Shown here one piece after another: positions 1 through 12,300 of a stretch of DNA of 64,000 nucleotides (the first letter of the stretch is position 1; the number at the start of each line of letters is the position of its first letter). The stretch covers positions 26,200,001-26,264,000 of the forward strand of contig JAIVEN010000022.1 in the NCBI GenBank assembly GCA_026686845.1, read 5' to 3'. The DNA comes from Adenanthera pavonina (taxonomy: Eukaryota; Streptophyta; Magnoliopsida; Fabales; Fabaceae). Below the pieces are notes generated by a model. That model was not told the origin of the DNA, ran no database searches, and worked only from the letters and a program-made list of their open reading frames with translations. Made by a program: the position numbers and the translations under genes.

Positions 1-1745
1 TATAAGCAGCTTTGATAGAAAATTTTTCGTCTGTTGAACGCCTCCAGTACACTTTGTCATTTTCTTGAGTGCCTGTAATTTCCATCCCTTTCAGGATATT
101 AATGACTCTGGGAGGCATGAATCTCTCCCACTCTTGTAAATTCCATCTGCCGTCAGGGAGAATGAATTTACTCACATTATCATGGGGATTTAGGAGATGC
201 TCGTTACTAGTCACATGGAAGATGAGAGGTTCATCCAAGGATGACCATAGGTCCCACCAAAACTTTGTGCCATCACCATTCCTTAACTTCTTTCCCACAC
301 CTTTCTTAAACTCATCCCATACTTTACAGATGCTACGCCAAGTATAAGATGCAGTTTTTTTCTCCATTATGTTTGGAATTAAGTCTGACCCACATCTATA
401 TTTGGCCCTTGAGCATTGTACCCATAGAGTATCAGGTTCGGTGATAAGTTTCCAGCAAATTTTCATAATGAAAGCTTTATTCTGTGCCATTAGATCCTTA
501 ATACCCAATCCACCAAATTCCTTTCCTTTTCTAGCAATATCCCAACCTATTAAGTGCCACTCTTTACATTCAGGTTGGTCATTCCATAGAAAGTTGAGAC
601 TATACCTTCCTATTTCTTCAATCACACCTTTTGGCAACAACATGGACTGCATGAAGTAGCTGGGAAGAGCAGAGATAACAGATATAATGAGGACAGTTCT
701 ACCAGCCACCTTGACAAAAAGGACAAGGTCGTCAGCAAAATATAAGTGAATAAAAGAGGTCCTATTTTGAAAAACTTGAAAGGTTTCCATCACTTTTTCC
801 TACATTCCTCCTTGATGGCTTGACCTAATCTTTCCATACATAACACAAATAGGTAGGGACTAAGAGGGTCACCTTGACGGATTCCTCTCTTAAGGGAGTG
901 AACTCTTGCATATCTTCTCCATTCCATAAAACTCTCAGAGTTGTAGAGCTGATGGAAGATATGATGAGGTTAATGAAGTTACCATTAAGCCCCAATCCCA
1001 TGAGTGTGTTGTTCATAAAATTCCAGTCAAGCCTATCATAGGCTTTCTCAAGGTCAACTTTGATGGCAATATACCCCTTGGAGCCCTTCTTGCACCTCAT
1101 TGAGTGTAAAGCTTCTCGAGCAAGTATTATGTTTCTCAACTTCGGTGTCCAGACATAAAACTACGTTGTTCTGGTTGGATAAGAGTGTGCATGTAGTTCC
1201 TTAGCCTATTTGTAAGTATCTTGGTCACAATTTTAAAACTGACATTGCAAAGGGAGATGGGTCTTAGATCCTTTAAGAAAGTAGGATGGTCTACCTTTGG
1301 CACAAGAACGATATTGGCTTGGTTGATGCAACTAAGTCTCTCTGGATTCTCAAACACTTCTTTAACTAAGGAGCAGATTTTGGAACCCACGACATCCCAT
1401 TGTGTTTGGAAAAAATGGGCTTGTGCACCATTTGGGCTTGGTGCTTTGAAAGCTCCAATATCAAAAGCTGCATTCTTGATCTGAATGTCTATAACATGTC
1501 TTTGGTTGTGGTTAAGTTCGATCAAGGTGAGCTTAGGGAAACTCAAACAGTTTTCATCAGAATTCAACCCCGGATCTTTCGTGTGAAGGTTCTTGAAGTA
1601 ATTAAAAGCCATGGATTTGAGTTCTATAGGATCCGACACCCACTCCTTGTTCTCTTTCTTCAGTGCTTCAGTACAGTCTTTCTTCCTCTTTAAGGCTGCA
1701 GAGGCATGAAAGAATCTGGTATTCTTGCCCCCTACTGGAGCCTTT
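1..1745 (-). pseudogene. L1-type LINE remnant (reverse transcriptase and zf-RVT region), 5'-truncated
   Basis: Read on the minus strand this is the C-terminal half of a plant non-LTR retrotransposon ORF2. From 5' to 3' it shows the 'KNTRFFHA' motif just before the RT domain (about 1730-1700), the RT block 'LRPISLCNV' and 'SFMSGHR' (1640-1140), 'IIKVDLEKAYDRLDW'-like RT text (1139-1000), an 'RQGDPLSPYLFVLCMERLG' block in a shifted frame (about 895-830), the catalytic YFADD box (FADD at 728-739), and a zf-RVT-like region (660-1). At least two frameshifts (near 1137 and 890) break the frame, so it is inactive. The 5' end stops abruptly near 1745, as expected for a 5'-truncated LINE insertion, and the 3' end runs off the window. 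Family assignment is firm; exact subfamily is not. Confidence 0.9.
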
Positions 1746-1863
1746 TAATTATATATTTTTAAATCTTACTCTCGCTTAAATTGCCCTCCTCCCTCATGCT
1801 TTGACACTTGACAATTTAGTTTGTCCCCCAAAAAAAACACTATTTAGCAATTTAATATCTACT

Positions 1864-2142
1864 CACCCACAGCTTAAATATAGGAAATACTCTAAAAGTA
1901 ATACTTAATTCAAAATATAGGATATGTTATATGATTGTCTAGTACATAAATTATTTTTTTTATTCATGTTTCTAGTATATAATTAATAGATGAGAGATAA
2001 ATATTAGAAAAAGTATAAGAGATAATGTAATTAATAAAGGTAAATAATAGAAAATATTAAAATTTCTTAATAAATTTAATAATCTCATTTTTTTAAGATG
2101 TGTGGGTTAGTTAAAAATGTCTTATATTTAAAATCAGAAAGA
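1864..2142 (-). mobile_element. MITE family 'M2', minus-orientation copy
   Basis: About 280 bp whose reverse complement matches the element at 47971-48243 along most of its length, including a shared stretch around 'TTAATTACATTAT' and the terminal 'CCTAAATATAAAA'-type ends. It has no coding capacity. Its right end abuts another MITE copy (M1, from about 2143), whose left terminus seems lost at the junction. Edges are approximate. Confidence 0.65.
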
Positions 2143-2357
2143 GTAAATCATTTTTAATTACCTGACAGAAATTAAGAAAAATTTGTTTCATAATTAAAAT
2201 TATCTTAAAATTAATATATTTTCCATATTTACCCCTAATAATACCATAAAATTAAACAATTAACTTTCTCTATTATAATTAAATAAGAGCATTTAAAAAA
2301 TAAAATAATTAATGCCTAAAAACTTTAGAAACTTATGAAAGAATTTATATTTAGAAC
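2143..2357 (+). mobile_element. MITE family 'M1', copy 1 (left end missing)
   Basis: A short AT-rich element recognised by comparison with copies near 32.8, 35.5, 35.9 and 40.6 kb. Shared signature strings include 'AAATCATTTTTAATTACC', 'TTTACCCCTAATAA' and 'AAAATAAAATAATTAATGC'. The ends in better copies form an imperfect inverted repeat (TTAATGTAAATCATTT against TTAAATGTAAGTTATTT). It is non-coding. Superfamily not assigned. Confidence 0.65.
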
Positions 2358-2859
2358 CACAAAATGCTTTTAAACGTGATTAATAAAAATAACTTAAGCA
2401 ATACAATTTAATATTACTTTCGTTACGCTATATAAGGAACCTCTTGGAGGAATTAATGTTTTACAATATAAGAAATTTTACAAATTATATAGTACATTTA
2501 ATTTTCTTTTGCCTAAAACTTTACGAATGCAATTTAATTAACACTAAGAGTTTAATTCATTGGTCAATTATATTAAATGAGGGTAATTTAAAAAATAATG
2601 AAAATAATTTTAATTATTAATTATCACCCTTGGTCCATATGTAATAGTTAAAAGTGTCTTATAAACTATAATAGAAAAAGTATTTTTATGTATCATTTAA
2701 GATTTTAGCACACAAATTAAGAAATATAATTCATATATTAGAATTTATTTTAAGTTTCCTAACATATACTTCATTAAATAGATAAGATAAAAATAAGCAA
2801 TTATTGTTATCTTTGGCATTTAAAATGATAAATAAAGGTATAATTGGGAAAACAATAAT

Positions 2860-2980
2860 TAATACTTTCTTTGATTCTAAATATAGAATATTTTGTCCAA
2901 ATCTTAAATATATGACTATTTACAATATACGAAATGATATTTAATATATATTTTTAAAAATATACTTATTTGATATATCC
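2860..2980 (+). mobile_element. MITE family 'M3', truncated copy
   Basis: This matches the left half of the M3 elements at 40759-41017 and 63445-63715, with shared 'TTTACAATATACGA', an adjoining '(T)ATTTA..ATATTT' stretch, and 'TTTGATATATCC' where the others read 'TTTAATGTATCC'. Similarity stops near 2980, so the right half is missing. Confidence 0.55.
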
Positions 2981-3739
2981 AAAAAAAAGACAAAAATTTC
3001 CAGCTCTGTTTTAAAATTTTTTTTCTGTTCTTCTATGCTCATGTCTTCATATTCTTTTCTTTCTTTCCACCAGATCTCCATCTGTTCCCAATCATAGTCC
3101 TTTTTCACGTTGTCTTTTCTTTCAGCCACGTACGCGCCCTCTCTCGCCCCATCTCCAATGAGTCTAATGAAAATTCTCTAACAAATTGCTTTTAACATAG
3201 ATAAGCAGTTTCTGCAGCATTTTCTAACATAATCAAGAATTTTTTTCCTTTTGATATTCTGAGTTTTCATTTTTTATATTTTTTTCTGATTTGTTACTTT
3301 TCATATCTAACTTGAATTTTGAATTTATCATTTGTTTTTGCCCAAAAAAGATCAATACTGTTATTTGTTAACCACAAAAGATAAACTAAGCCAGCATTAT
3401 CAAACTAGAATCAAAGCCAAACAAAGAACCACAAGATAAAGACACCCAACAACAGTAATAAAACCTAGAAACACAACATTAAAGAATAAGACAAAAGAGG
3501 TGGAGACATAAGAACCCATTCTTTTGGGCACACTCCCATGTAAGCATTAATAGTAAGCTCCACAGCTGCTAAGTTCAAAACATAAGGCTACCATCTGTCA
3601 CATACAAAGAAAATGACCCCATAAACAACTAGGCCAAGTAGATACAAGTGGCATTGAAGAAAACTGAACAAAGTGAAGTTGAAATTTGCACAGGGATATG
3701 ATAATGGGAAATGGGCTTCTATACACACGGGATTATATT
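2981..3739. other. No gene seen
   Basis: AT-rich sequence with runs of A and T. A short lysine- and glutamate-rich frame on the minus strand (2941-3129) resembles nothing I recognise and has no supporting context. The stretch 3360-3720 is less AT-rich but shows no open frame. Confidence 0.5.
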
Positions 3740-4340
3740 CCATCATCAGTGAATACAAATGGCTTCAAGGTTAATATGAGAATTTCAAGCATGACAAGAT
3801 TGTTTGATCTAGATATATAGTACCTAAACATGCCTTTATTATGTGGTTAGTTGTCCAAAAAAGATTGTTCACTAAAACTAGAATATATGACCTTAATTTC
3901 CTAGTTACTGATTTGAATTGTATATTGCATGCTAATGATATTGAATCTGCTGAATACCTTTTTTTTTCCAATATCTATGGGTGAGAGAAATTTTTGTAGA
4001 AATTTGTAAGTGGATAGGAATTGATTATGTCCTAATACAGTTTAGTAGATGGAAGGAATGACTTACTACGACGTTCAGAAGGAGAAACTATCTTAGATAG
4101 GTAATGCTATATATACAGGGTTTGCAGCTGTTATCTATCATGCTTGGAAGGAAAGGAATGCTATACTACATAATAATGAAACCTCCACAATCCAAAAAGT
4201 GATTAGAGATATAAAGTAGGAGGTAAAAACTAGATATATTTATTATGCAACCAAACAATGAATTGCTGAAAGAGAATTCTTAAGGAAAATTGGTGTTGTT
4301 ACTAAATAGGATAGTTGAGAAGTATTCTTTTGTAGCTATA
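3740..4340 (+). pseudogene. LINE remnant, zf-RVT domain and C-terminal tail
   Basis: From 3820 the plus strand reads 'VPKHAFIMWLVVQKRL', the typical start of the zinc-binding region (zf-RVT) that follows reverse transcriptase in plant L1-type LINEs. It continues with '(D)IESAEYLFF', corresponding to the usual 'ES..HLFF.C'. The first stop falls at 4059-4061. In a shifted frame near 4130-4180 the tail 'AVIYHAWKERNAILH' follows, the conserved LINE C-terminal 'Y.IW.ERN' block. Several stops and shifts make it inactive. The 3' end was not resolved. Confidence 0.75.
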
Positions 4341-4439
4341 AAGATTAGTTTAGGGAATCCTTCCTAGAAGATGGCTTCAAATTTATCTTCATGTGTTGTA
4401 TATACGACTTTGTATAACCTTTTCTTCTAATAGTAATAA

Positions 4440-4979
4440 GGGCCTAGTTTGGTTTTCGGAATGACTAGGAATGAAATAAAATGAAATAGTTGGAAATGTA
4501 ATGATGATCACTACAAGTTTATTTAGTATGATATTAGGGAGATAGAAAAAACTTAAAAAAATAAAATTGATTAAATAAAAATAAATGCAAATGGAATAAA
4601 AGCGTATGCTTGATTCGATTTCTAAATGGCCTATGAATGGAATTCAGATCTTCTTCCAAAAATTAGATTATTTGGTTGCGTAATGAAGTAGGAATTTAGA
4701 CTTCATATAAAATGAGGATACCAAAAAATAAGGAATAAGGATTATCACCCTGACTCATATTCTTTTTTATTTTTACTTCCAATAATCCTTTTATGAACCA
4801 AATTATCTTCCTCCATCAATCTTATCTTCTTTACCTTTATTTTTCTCTTTTACCCCCAACTTCCTCCCTTTCTCCACCGATACCATGGTCAAAATCAATT
4901 TTGACAACATTTAGTTTTGTTTTTAATTTTGACAATTGATCTATTCCATTTCTGGTCATTTTGGGAACCAACCAAGCCC
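4440..4979. mobile_element. Tourist-like (PIF/Harbinger-type) MITE with TAA target duplication
   Basis: The left end reads GGGCCTAGTTTGGTTTTCGG and the right end, reverse-complemented, reads GGGCTTGGTTGGTTCCC. Both then continue to an 'AATGACCAG'/'AATGACTAG' stretch, giving a terminal inverted repeat of about 25-30 bp. A TAA trinucleotide flanks both ends (4437-4439 and 4980-4982), the target preference of PIF/Harbinger elements. The 540-bp interior has no coding frame, so this is a non-autonomous element. Confidence 0.8.
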
Positions 4980-4982
4980 TAA

Positions 4983-5600
4983 ATGATTTACCTTTTTACC
5001 CAAAAAAAAAAACAACTAGACTAAGTGTCTTAAGAAAAGCATCCTCCTTGTTGCAACTCCACCCTCCTACATTAGGAGGTCTCCAATTACCTATGCAATC
5101 AATCCTGTCCCTGTTCAAAAGCAACATCTTCAATATGATTTTCAAACCACAAGAAATTGATTCAATACATCAGATAATCCCGATCAGCCTTAAACTCCAT
5201 CTTAGCATCACTAAAAGGCAATTGACCTCCATTCTAATCAAATCATTCTAATTAAATCAGGTGGTACCACCTAAAATCATCCTTAATCTTATTAGCCCCT
5301 CGTCTGAATGAGTCCTCAACAAAAAAGAACCATCCCCTCACTCCAAAACTCATCCACAAGAAGGACCACAGCAGCAAAAATAATAAAACCACACTTATCC
5401 TCATAATGATCAATTCCAACAAGAAAATCAACCTTCCCCATTCTATGCTGGCGGTCAAATTCCTATTGCTTAGATATGGAATTTTGTTATTTGGGAAAGA
5501 AAGAAGTGCAACAAAAGATTTTTTGTGAATATATAATTGATGTGTCAGTTTGTAGAATCTCTTTAATTCTTTCTATTTCTTTGCTCTTCTTATGAATAGA
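4983..5600. other. No gene seen; possibly decayed transposon sequence
   Basis: Short frames occur on both strands (4961-5251 plus, 5252-5458 minus) without recognisable motifs. The base composition is somewhat richer than the flanks, and the position between LINE remnants suggests decayed mobile DNA, but I cannot assign it. Confidence 0.4.
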
Positions 5601-5604
5601 TTTT

Positions 5605-5830
5605 TTCTTTTGGTCAACAGCTAAGAATTTCATTCAAACGAAGAAGGTTAGCCTACACCAGGGTGACAAGCAGAAGTATCAGCAAGTAGTAAAGCAGAAA
5701 AAGAGGATGGTGGATTAAACCACAAACCCATAGGGTCCATCCTTTGCAACCATATTTGGCAAGCCAATCAGCTGCCAAATTATAATTCTTTTGAAAAGAT
5801 TACTGATGATATCTTGATATGATTTCCTTT
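5605..5830 (-). pseudogene. LINE remnant, RNase H C-terminal tail
   Basis: The minus strand contains 'NLAADWLAKYG' (about 5800-5750), matching the end of the RNase H domain carried by many plant LINEs ('NxxADxLAxxG'), followed by a hydrophobic tail and stops. It is short and frame-damaged. The match is to the motif only, so confidence is moderate. Confidence 0.5.
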
Positions 5831-6081
5831 CTGATTATTGCCATTTATATTTCTCTTTGTATATGATTTCTAGTTGAAGATTCATGTACAACTTTTTTAT
5901 AGCTTGCTTAGATTTTTCAAATTAGATAAAAAAATCTATATTAGATACTTGAAGTAGGAAATGAACACTAGATTACAATGGTCACAGAGTATTTAAACCA
6001 GATCAAAATATTCTAATTCTTCCTATTTCTACACAACTGTAATGACACAATTGGGCAAATAGAGCCAGAGTAGCCACTTGT

Positions 6082-6440
6082 GGAGCCGAAGCCAAAATTT
6101 GCAACCATGGACACATTGAGAGGCCTCACCGTAGTGGTTAGTCTGCTACTCTCGACACATATAACACAAGGGTTATTCAAAGCTTTTATGTATGTACAAA
6201 ATTTATGGGTATATTACTATAATAAGGATTTTGAAGTAAAGCAAGTGGTTTTCCATAATTGTGTTTGGGTGGGTGTGAATGTTTCCGTTTAGTTGATGAT
6301 GGGGGTGGATGATGTTGATGGAGCTTAGTTATCCTTGAATTGGTCACTCCAATGGAATGGATGTACATGGGCAGATTTTATTATGCCTTTCCTTTCTTGT
6401 CATGGTTGGGTTTGCCCATAGCACTTCCTCTCAAGCTGTT
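6082..6440 (+). pseudogene. HGSNAT-like (heparan-alpha-glucosaminide N-acetyltransferase-like) gene fragment, broken
   Basis: Exon-like piece 1 ends at 6136 and reads 'KFATMDTLRGLTVVV', corresponding to the 'RLASLDVFRGLTVAL' start of plant HGSNAT-like multi-pass membrane proteins (DUF1624/DUF5009 type). A GT-AG intron fits at 6137-6292. Piece 2, from 6293, reads 'LMMGVDDVDGA' and then 'WNGCTWADFIMPF', matching the family's 'MILVDDAGG...HSPWNGCTLADFVMPFFLFIVG' segment. Piece 2 has an in-frame TAG after 'DGA' and small indels near 6353 and 6395-6420 that scramble the rest of the membrane helix. No later exons were found. Because the intron boundary is kept, this is a DNA-level duplicate fragment and not a retrocopy. 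Confidence 0.7.
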
Positions 6441-7626
6441 CATTTATTTATAACCCACTTTGATGTTTTTCTTTTGTCAGATGTATGTATGGTTTAAATT
6501 ATTTCGAAATCGTTTTGAATTTGTCACACAAGGTAATAGTTGAAGATTTTTGCTCTGGAATTTCCTCTGAGCTCATTTGATTTTTCGAATGACTTTTTTT
6601 CAGACGCATCTTCAGACCCATTTTTCTGCCAGTTAACAGAATCCAAGTGCTTGATTGTTTGGTATCTCCTCCTTCATTCATCTTACATCTATCTACGCAT
6701 TGGCTTTCATTTCTGGCTTCTAGACTTTTCTTTATCATAGTGATTAATTTTCTTACAATAAGCATAACTAGATTTTTCTCACCTGCGACGCGCAGACATA
6801 AAGATGTTTTATTTAGTTTTAAAATATATTAAATTAATTTTATCAGAAAAATATATTAAATAAAAAAAGGAATCTCATAATTAACTCCCCTATAAAAATA
6901 ATATTAAATGATATTAATTAAAATTAATACAGATTGAGAAAAAAAAATGGATCCCACTTAAAATAATGGGAAGAGATAAATCTTATTTATAAAAGAAAAA
7001 ATGAATGAATAAGAAAAAAATTAGACTTACTTAAAAAAATAGAAAAAAAAGAAAAAGGGACACGGAGTCCAATAAATGGAGCTGCACTGTTCATGGCTAA
7101 TGCACAATGCAACTTTATTATACTTTTAATTATATATAGATATATGCATTGTTTATAGTTATTACACAGTGTGACTTCATTCTACTTTTAATTATATATA
7201 GATATAAATTAATCATTCTCATATTGTGAATTTAATTTAATATCTACTTTATAGTATTATATATATTTCTTAAATTTCAGTATGTCCCATGCAATGCATG
7301 GGATATAAGAAAATCTAGTTTAATTAATTTTTCTTCCCAATACAAGGTAAAACTTAAAACTTTGAATGAAGATGAATTTGAAAAATTTTGTATTACTCTC
7401 GAAAAGTTTTTGAATTTTAGTGAATAGTTTGATATTGATAGTCTTAATTTATTTTTAGAATTGAAGGTATTGAAAGAAGAAAAAAAAATCTAAATATTTA
7501 AACTTATATACTTAATATGCCTTAATTCAATCAAATGAGGATAAGTATATTTTGTCGTGTATTATTTATTTTATAACTAACTTTTGTTATATATATCGTT
7601 AATTTATTCTAAAATTTAAAATCTAT

Positions 7627-7718
7627 ATGTTTTGATTCAATTTGATAAAAATATATTAAGCATATGAATTTAATGTTTTGATTCAATTTGATAAAAATAT
7701 ATTAAGTATATGAATTTA
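7627..7718. repeat. 46-bp tandem duplication
   Basis: Two adjacent copies of a 46-bp unit beginning ATGTTTTGATTCAATTTG (7627-7672 and 7673-7718). They differ at one position (AAGCATATG versus AAGTATATG), so the duplication is recent. Confidence 0.9.
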
Positions 7719-10700
7719 AGTACCTAAATTTTCTCCTTGAAAAAAGCATAAATAGGAAAAATTAATATTCTAATTGAAATATCAAGCTATACACACATAT
7801 ATATATAAAGACTATATTATTTATTTTCCAAATGCATGCTTATAGAATATTATTAACTATACTTATAACAATTGCCACCGTTAAAAAAAGTTTTTCAAAA
7901 TTAAATTTGCTTAAATTCTATTTAAAATTAACTATGTTACAATGGGTTTGCCAATGAAAAAACTATGTTATAATGGATTAATCATATTATTTATCAAGAG
8001 TGAAATATTATAATTATTTGATTATAAATTCTTTGTAATTGATTTCATAACCTAGAAAACTATAAAGATGATATAAGGAGTAATAAGTTATAATTATAAT
8101 AGGCTTTTTAATAATTTTGCCTTAGATCTTGAAACATAACCCTAAAAATAATTATATTGATTACTTCTATTCTGTTGCCAGATACTTTAATCATATAATT
8201 CTCTTTTATTTTATTATTTTTTATATATATTTATTTAACCGGATTAGATTCGAGCATTACCCGATCCAAATAGAGAGAGCTTTCCCAAATATAATTCTCT
8301 TTTATTTTTAATAAACTAAAGTGATGCATTTACGCATCACCTAAAATGACTTTGGACTATTTATGCCTCCTACATTTTTTATAATTTATATTGACATTGA
8401 TGATGAATTTTTATTGATTATTTTGATCCCTCATTGTTATTATAAATAATGAGAGTCTTACATTATACTTTGATGGATTTGGATTTTGGAACATTGATGG
8501 CTGATGCCTTTACTGCTTCACATTAGCTTATTTAGCCACTATTCATACTTCATCTCACAGTTACCATTTGAGCTAGTCTCCTGCGGCACCGATGATGCAC
8601 TCCATTTTTGAAGCAATTGAAGAGATCGACGATTTTACTGAATTCCATAGCCTTATATTGTTCTACTGCGAGATTTATAAAATTCCCTCCATTGTAGAAT
8701 CTCCAACATCAGATATCGAAGATGGGTCCACAACAGGATAGGTTCCATTGTTCGCCCACCACATTAGCTCATTGGTTCATAACCAATCCATGTGCCAACC
8801 ATAGAAGCCATTTCTCCTTCTTTCTGGATGTATGTGTATATATATATATCTATATATGATGTGGACTCACTAATCCATGTCCTACAAACTCATAAAGTTG
8901 AGTTGACTACAGAACAAAAGGACCAATTCAAAGGAAATATTAATAAAAAATTTTGACATCTAATAGAATATGAGAATTTTAAGAATTTCAAATGGAATAT
9001 TATAAGAGATAGATTAATTCTCTTGATAAGTCGATATGTATTTTAAAAAGAATACAAAAAACTAGTTGTTCTTATTAATTGAATAAATTCTGAATATTAT
9101 TGATCTGTTTAAATTGTGTGTACAAAAGAGGCCTATAAACAGGCAAAAAAATATCCTAAGTTAACTAAGAATACTTGAGACTCAAATAATCTTAATAAAT
9201 TTAATAAGTCCTAAAGAGATAACTAAATATTTCTTAAAGATAAGATTTATTTAATAAAATTTAAACTAAACTAATTTAAATATAATATTTAACCCTATGG
9301 AATACAAGTTGGAAGCCAAAATTCTTATCCTAATCTAGATTTGAATTAAATTAAATTAAATCAAAACAAATTGAAACTGAAAGATAATTATAAATTAATC
9401 TAATTGAAATTTGGAACTTTAACTTTTTTTCTCCATTTAGGTTTCAAAAATATAATAAACTCTTTTGACATAGATGATGACGTCACTAATTTTGCATGAC
9501 CCACTCCAGTATGTATTTGGACTCAAACAAGTATGATTAAGGTTTTGTTTGATTTATTCATATGCATATTAGCATATTAAACCTTTAGTGTGATGAAACT
9601 TACTCCAAAAAACACTTCTAATATATGTCGAATGATTTTACTAATAATGGGCTTCTCAAAGTAAAATTTAACATATAAGTCAGATCATATAATCTGTTAA
9701 TTGAGCCATAAAACCCATAATATATTTTCTGGCAACTCTAATAAAAATGGGGTAATATGATGGTATTAGATGGAGTTGAATTGCTACTTACCTTTATGAG
9801 GGATCTTAGGCCTGTTTGATAGTGTTTTCTATTTTCTTGTTCTCAAAACAGTTTTATAAAGCTGTTTTTGAGAATAAGTTTTGAAAACAAAAAAATAAAA
9901 AAATCTATTTAAATGATTGTTTTCAAAATCATAATTAGTGAGCAATAGATGAGTTATTCAAAATTTATAACTTTACCATTAATAAGGTGGGTGTTTTTCA
10001 CCTTTTCTTTTATTTTTCAAAACAAAAACTATAAAACAACTTAAAGTTATTCTGAGTTTTCTATTTTTTTTTATTTTTCAGAACCGTTTATAAAAAATAA
10101 ATCAAATAAATTTTTTTATTTTCCTATTTATGAAAACAGTGCTTGTCTTCAAGCTTTAAGAACAAATCTCTGCCAAGTAACTTCAACGGACATAAATAAC
10201 CTGTCCCTGCCAGGACTAGAGGAGAGAGAAGAGGAATCTCTTGATCTATTGGATTTTATTTTCATTTTTTTTGGGTAAAATTGATGCTTTGGAATTTTTG
10301 CTTAGATACACACATTGCTTTTGGAAGGACAAATAAATGCGTTTCCAGTGAGGGAGAAATAAGAAAATGGTGTGAGGTACATTATGGGATTGATTTGGGT
10401 TATTTTCATTCCTCTTTCTATTCATGTTCTCTTCATTTTATAAAATTATCATTAAAATATCAAATTATAAACATAAATGAATAAATTTAATCTATTAAAA
10501 TTTTGTCTCAACAATTCAAAACTACATTAGAGGGAAATGTGGAAATAAAAATATTCACTTAGTAAAATATTGAATCCAAATTATTGAAATTCAATTTCGT
10601 GATGAGAAGCGAAGAGAAAATGAATGAAAAGAAAAGAGAAGAAATCATCAAATACTGCATTTAATTGATGAAGGGAGTGTACCAATTTAATTAGATGTTT

Positions 10701-11980
10701 TGAGTTTAAACCTCAAAAATGCAGTCATGTTAATTATTTGATGATAAAATTTGCCATTCAAAAAGGATTTACTTAACTTAATATGGATTAGTCTAACTTT
10801 AATAAATTTTCTAATTGAAGTGTCTAACCACTAGCTATGTGGCATTTATAAAAAACTTTTACTTAAATCATGATTAATTATAAGGACTTACAACATGATA
10901 AGGTTTAAAATTAGTAGGAGTTGTTTAAAAAATTTTTAAGCACATGAACCTGTTTAAAAATGAACGGTAAATTACAAGGACTAAGAATTTGGTTTTTCTT
11001 CACAAATATTAAAAAAACACGCAAATAAAAAATGAGCAATAAATAATAGTGCAAACTGAGTTTTTTGGGTCTTCTTGTTTTTTTTTTCAAAGAACAGAAT
11101 CAAGTCAAAGTTATATCACAAATCACTCAAGTAGACAAGGTCCCCCCCTCACTCATCCTAATGTTATTCTGTTTTTAAGCCAAATCATCAATATATCACA
11201 TAAAATTAAAATACTCTATATTCTGTCAATAATTATTTATTAATTAATAATTAATACCATATTGATATAAAAATAAATTATGTGTTACTATTTATTTTCT
11301 ATTAGTTGAAATGGTAATATTTAAATATATAAATGCTATATATATTTATAAGTTACATATTTTAATAAATTAAATATTTTGCTAAAATAAGTTTCTTGTT
11401 AGACTTAATTATAGCTGAATTGAACTAGCCATACCAATCAAGCTATGATTAATAGATATGCGCTAATCACAATAAAAATAAAAAATTCAAAATATTCTTT
11501 TAGTTAATATAAATGTTTAATTTAATTTTCATATATAAAATTTAAAATTAATTCTTATAATTTTAAAAATTACATTTAACCCTGTTCTTAACTTTTTTGT
11601 TAGTGAGTGTCAAATTTTATCGATGATACAGTTATGAATTACTTTAATATATATAATCTAAACATAATTATTTTGGCGAAAGAATTATCAATTATCAAGT
11701 TTATTAAATATACATTGCATGACATGTTATAAATACAAATTCATTTATTTTTTCTTTTATTTTTATCAATATAAATTACACATATTTCAAAATATAAAAC
11801 AACTTATATTTTTTTACTAGAAAAAACAACTAATAATTAATGATATTAGTAAAATTAACAAAAATAAAAAATTGGGCTAGACATTTATAAATTCTTTTGG
11901 TTGAAAAAAAAGTTTAAATGACTTAAGTTGAGGACTCATTAGGGTAAGGATATGCCTCAAAATCCTCACATCAGTGATAA

Positions 11981-12021
11981 GATTAGAATCCATGATTTAT
12001 GGATTAGAATCCATGATTTAT
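11981..12021. repeat. 20-bp tandem duplication
   Basis: GATTAGAATCCATGATTTAT occurs at 11981-12000 and again at 12002-12021, separated by one G. It lies about 250 bp upstream of the putative promoter of the AHL gene. Confidence 0.9.
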
Positions 12022-12269
12022 GGGATATAAATCGTATTTTTAGAACTGACCTGCGTTGGCCTAGACATTTATAAATTATAAATATAAAAATTGGGAATGA
12101 TTTGTCAAAAGAATTATAAAAATTTATTTATACTTTTTTAAATTATAAAAATTAATTTAAATTAAAGAATTAAATATGAATACTAAAGGAATAAAAATAT
12201 AATTTTACTTCAATTAAATAAATAATGAAGAATAATAAATTCTACACAGTGAACGAAAAAAAAAATCTA

Positions 12270-12300
12270 AAACCCTAAAATATAAACCCTGCTTTATAAG
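12270..12300 (+). promoter_or_regulatory. Core promoter candidates of the five-exon AHL gene (telo-box and TATA-like)
   Basis: A telo-box motif AAACCCTAA (12270-12278) is followed at once by TATAAACC (12281-12288) and TTTATAAG (12293-12300). This lies about 235-265 bp upstream of the start codon, ahead of a pyrimidine-rich leader. Telo-boxes near TATA elements are common in plant promoters. The exact start of transcription cannot be read from sequence. Confidence 0.5.

Larger units (their letters stand above)
6441..12269. other. Gene-free AT-rich stretch
   Basis: No coding region is supported. It contains AT-rich tracts, a 46-bp tandem duplication (7627-7718), a 20/21-bp tandem duplication (11981-12021), a possible MITE starting GGCCTGTTTGATAG near 9810 with a weakly matching end near 10145, and a less AT-rich block at 8500-8830 with no identifiable product. 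The minus-strand 88-codon frame at 6499-6765 has no recognisable motif. Confidence 0.55.

Noticed and set aside
69..659. Plus-strand frames at the left edge
   Set aside because: They are antisense to the LINE remnant, whose minus-strand zf-RVT-like text explains the openness.
9809..10145. Possible MITE beginning GGCCTGTTTGATAG
   Set aside because: The supposed right end matches only loosely and no target duplication is visible, so it was left as a remark in the intergenic entry.
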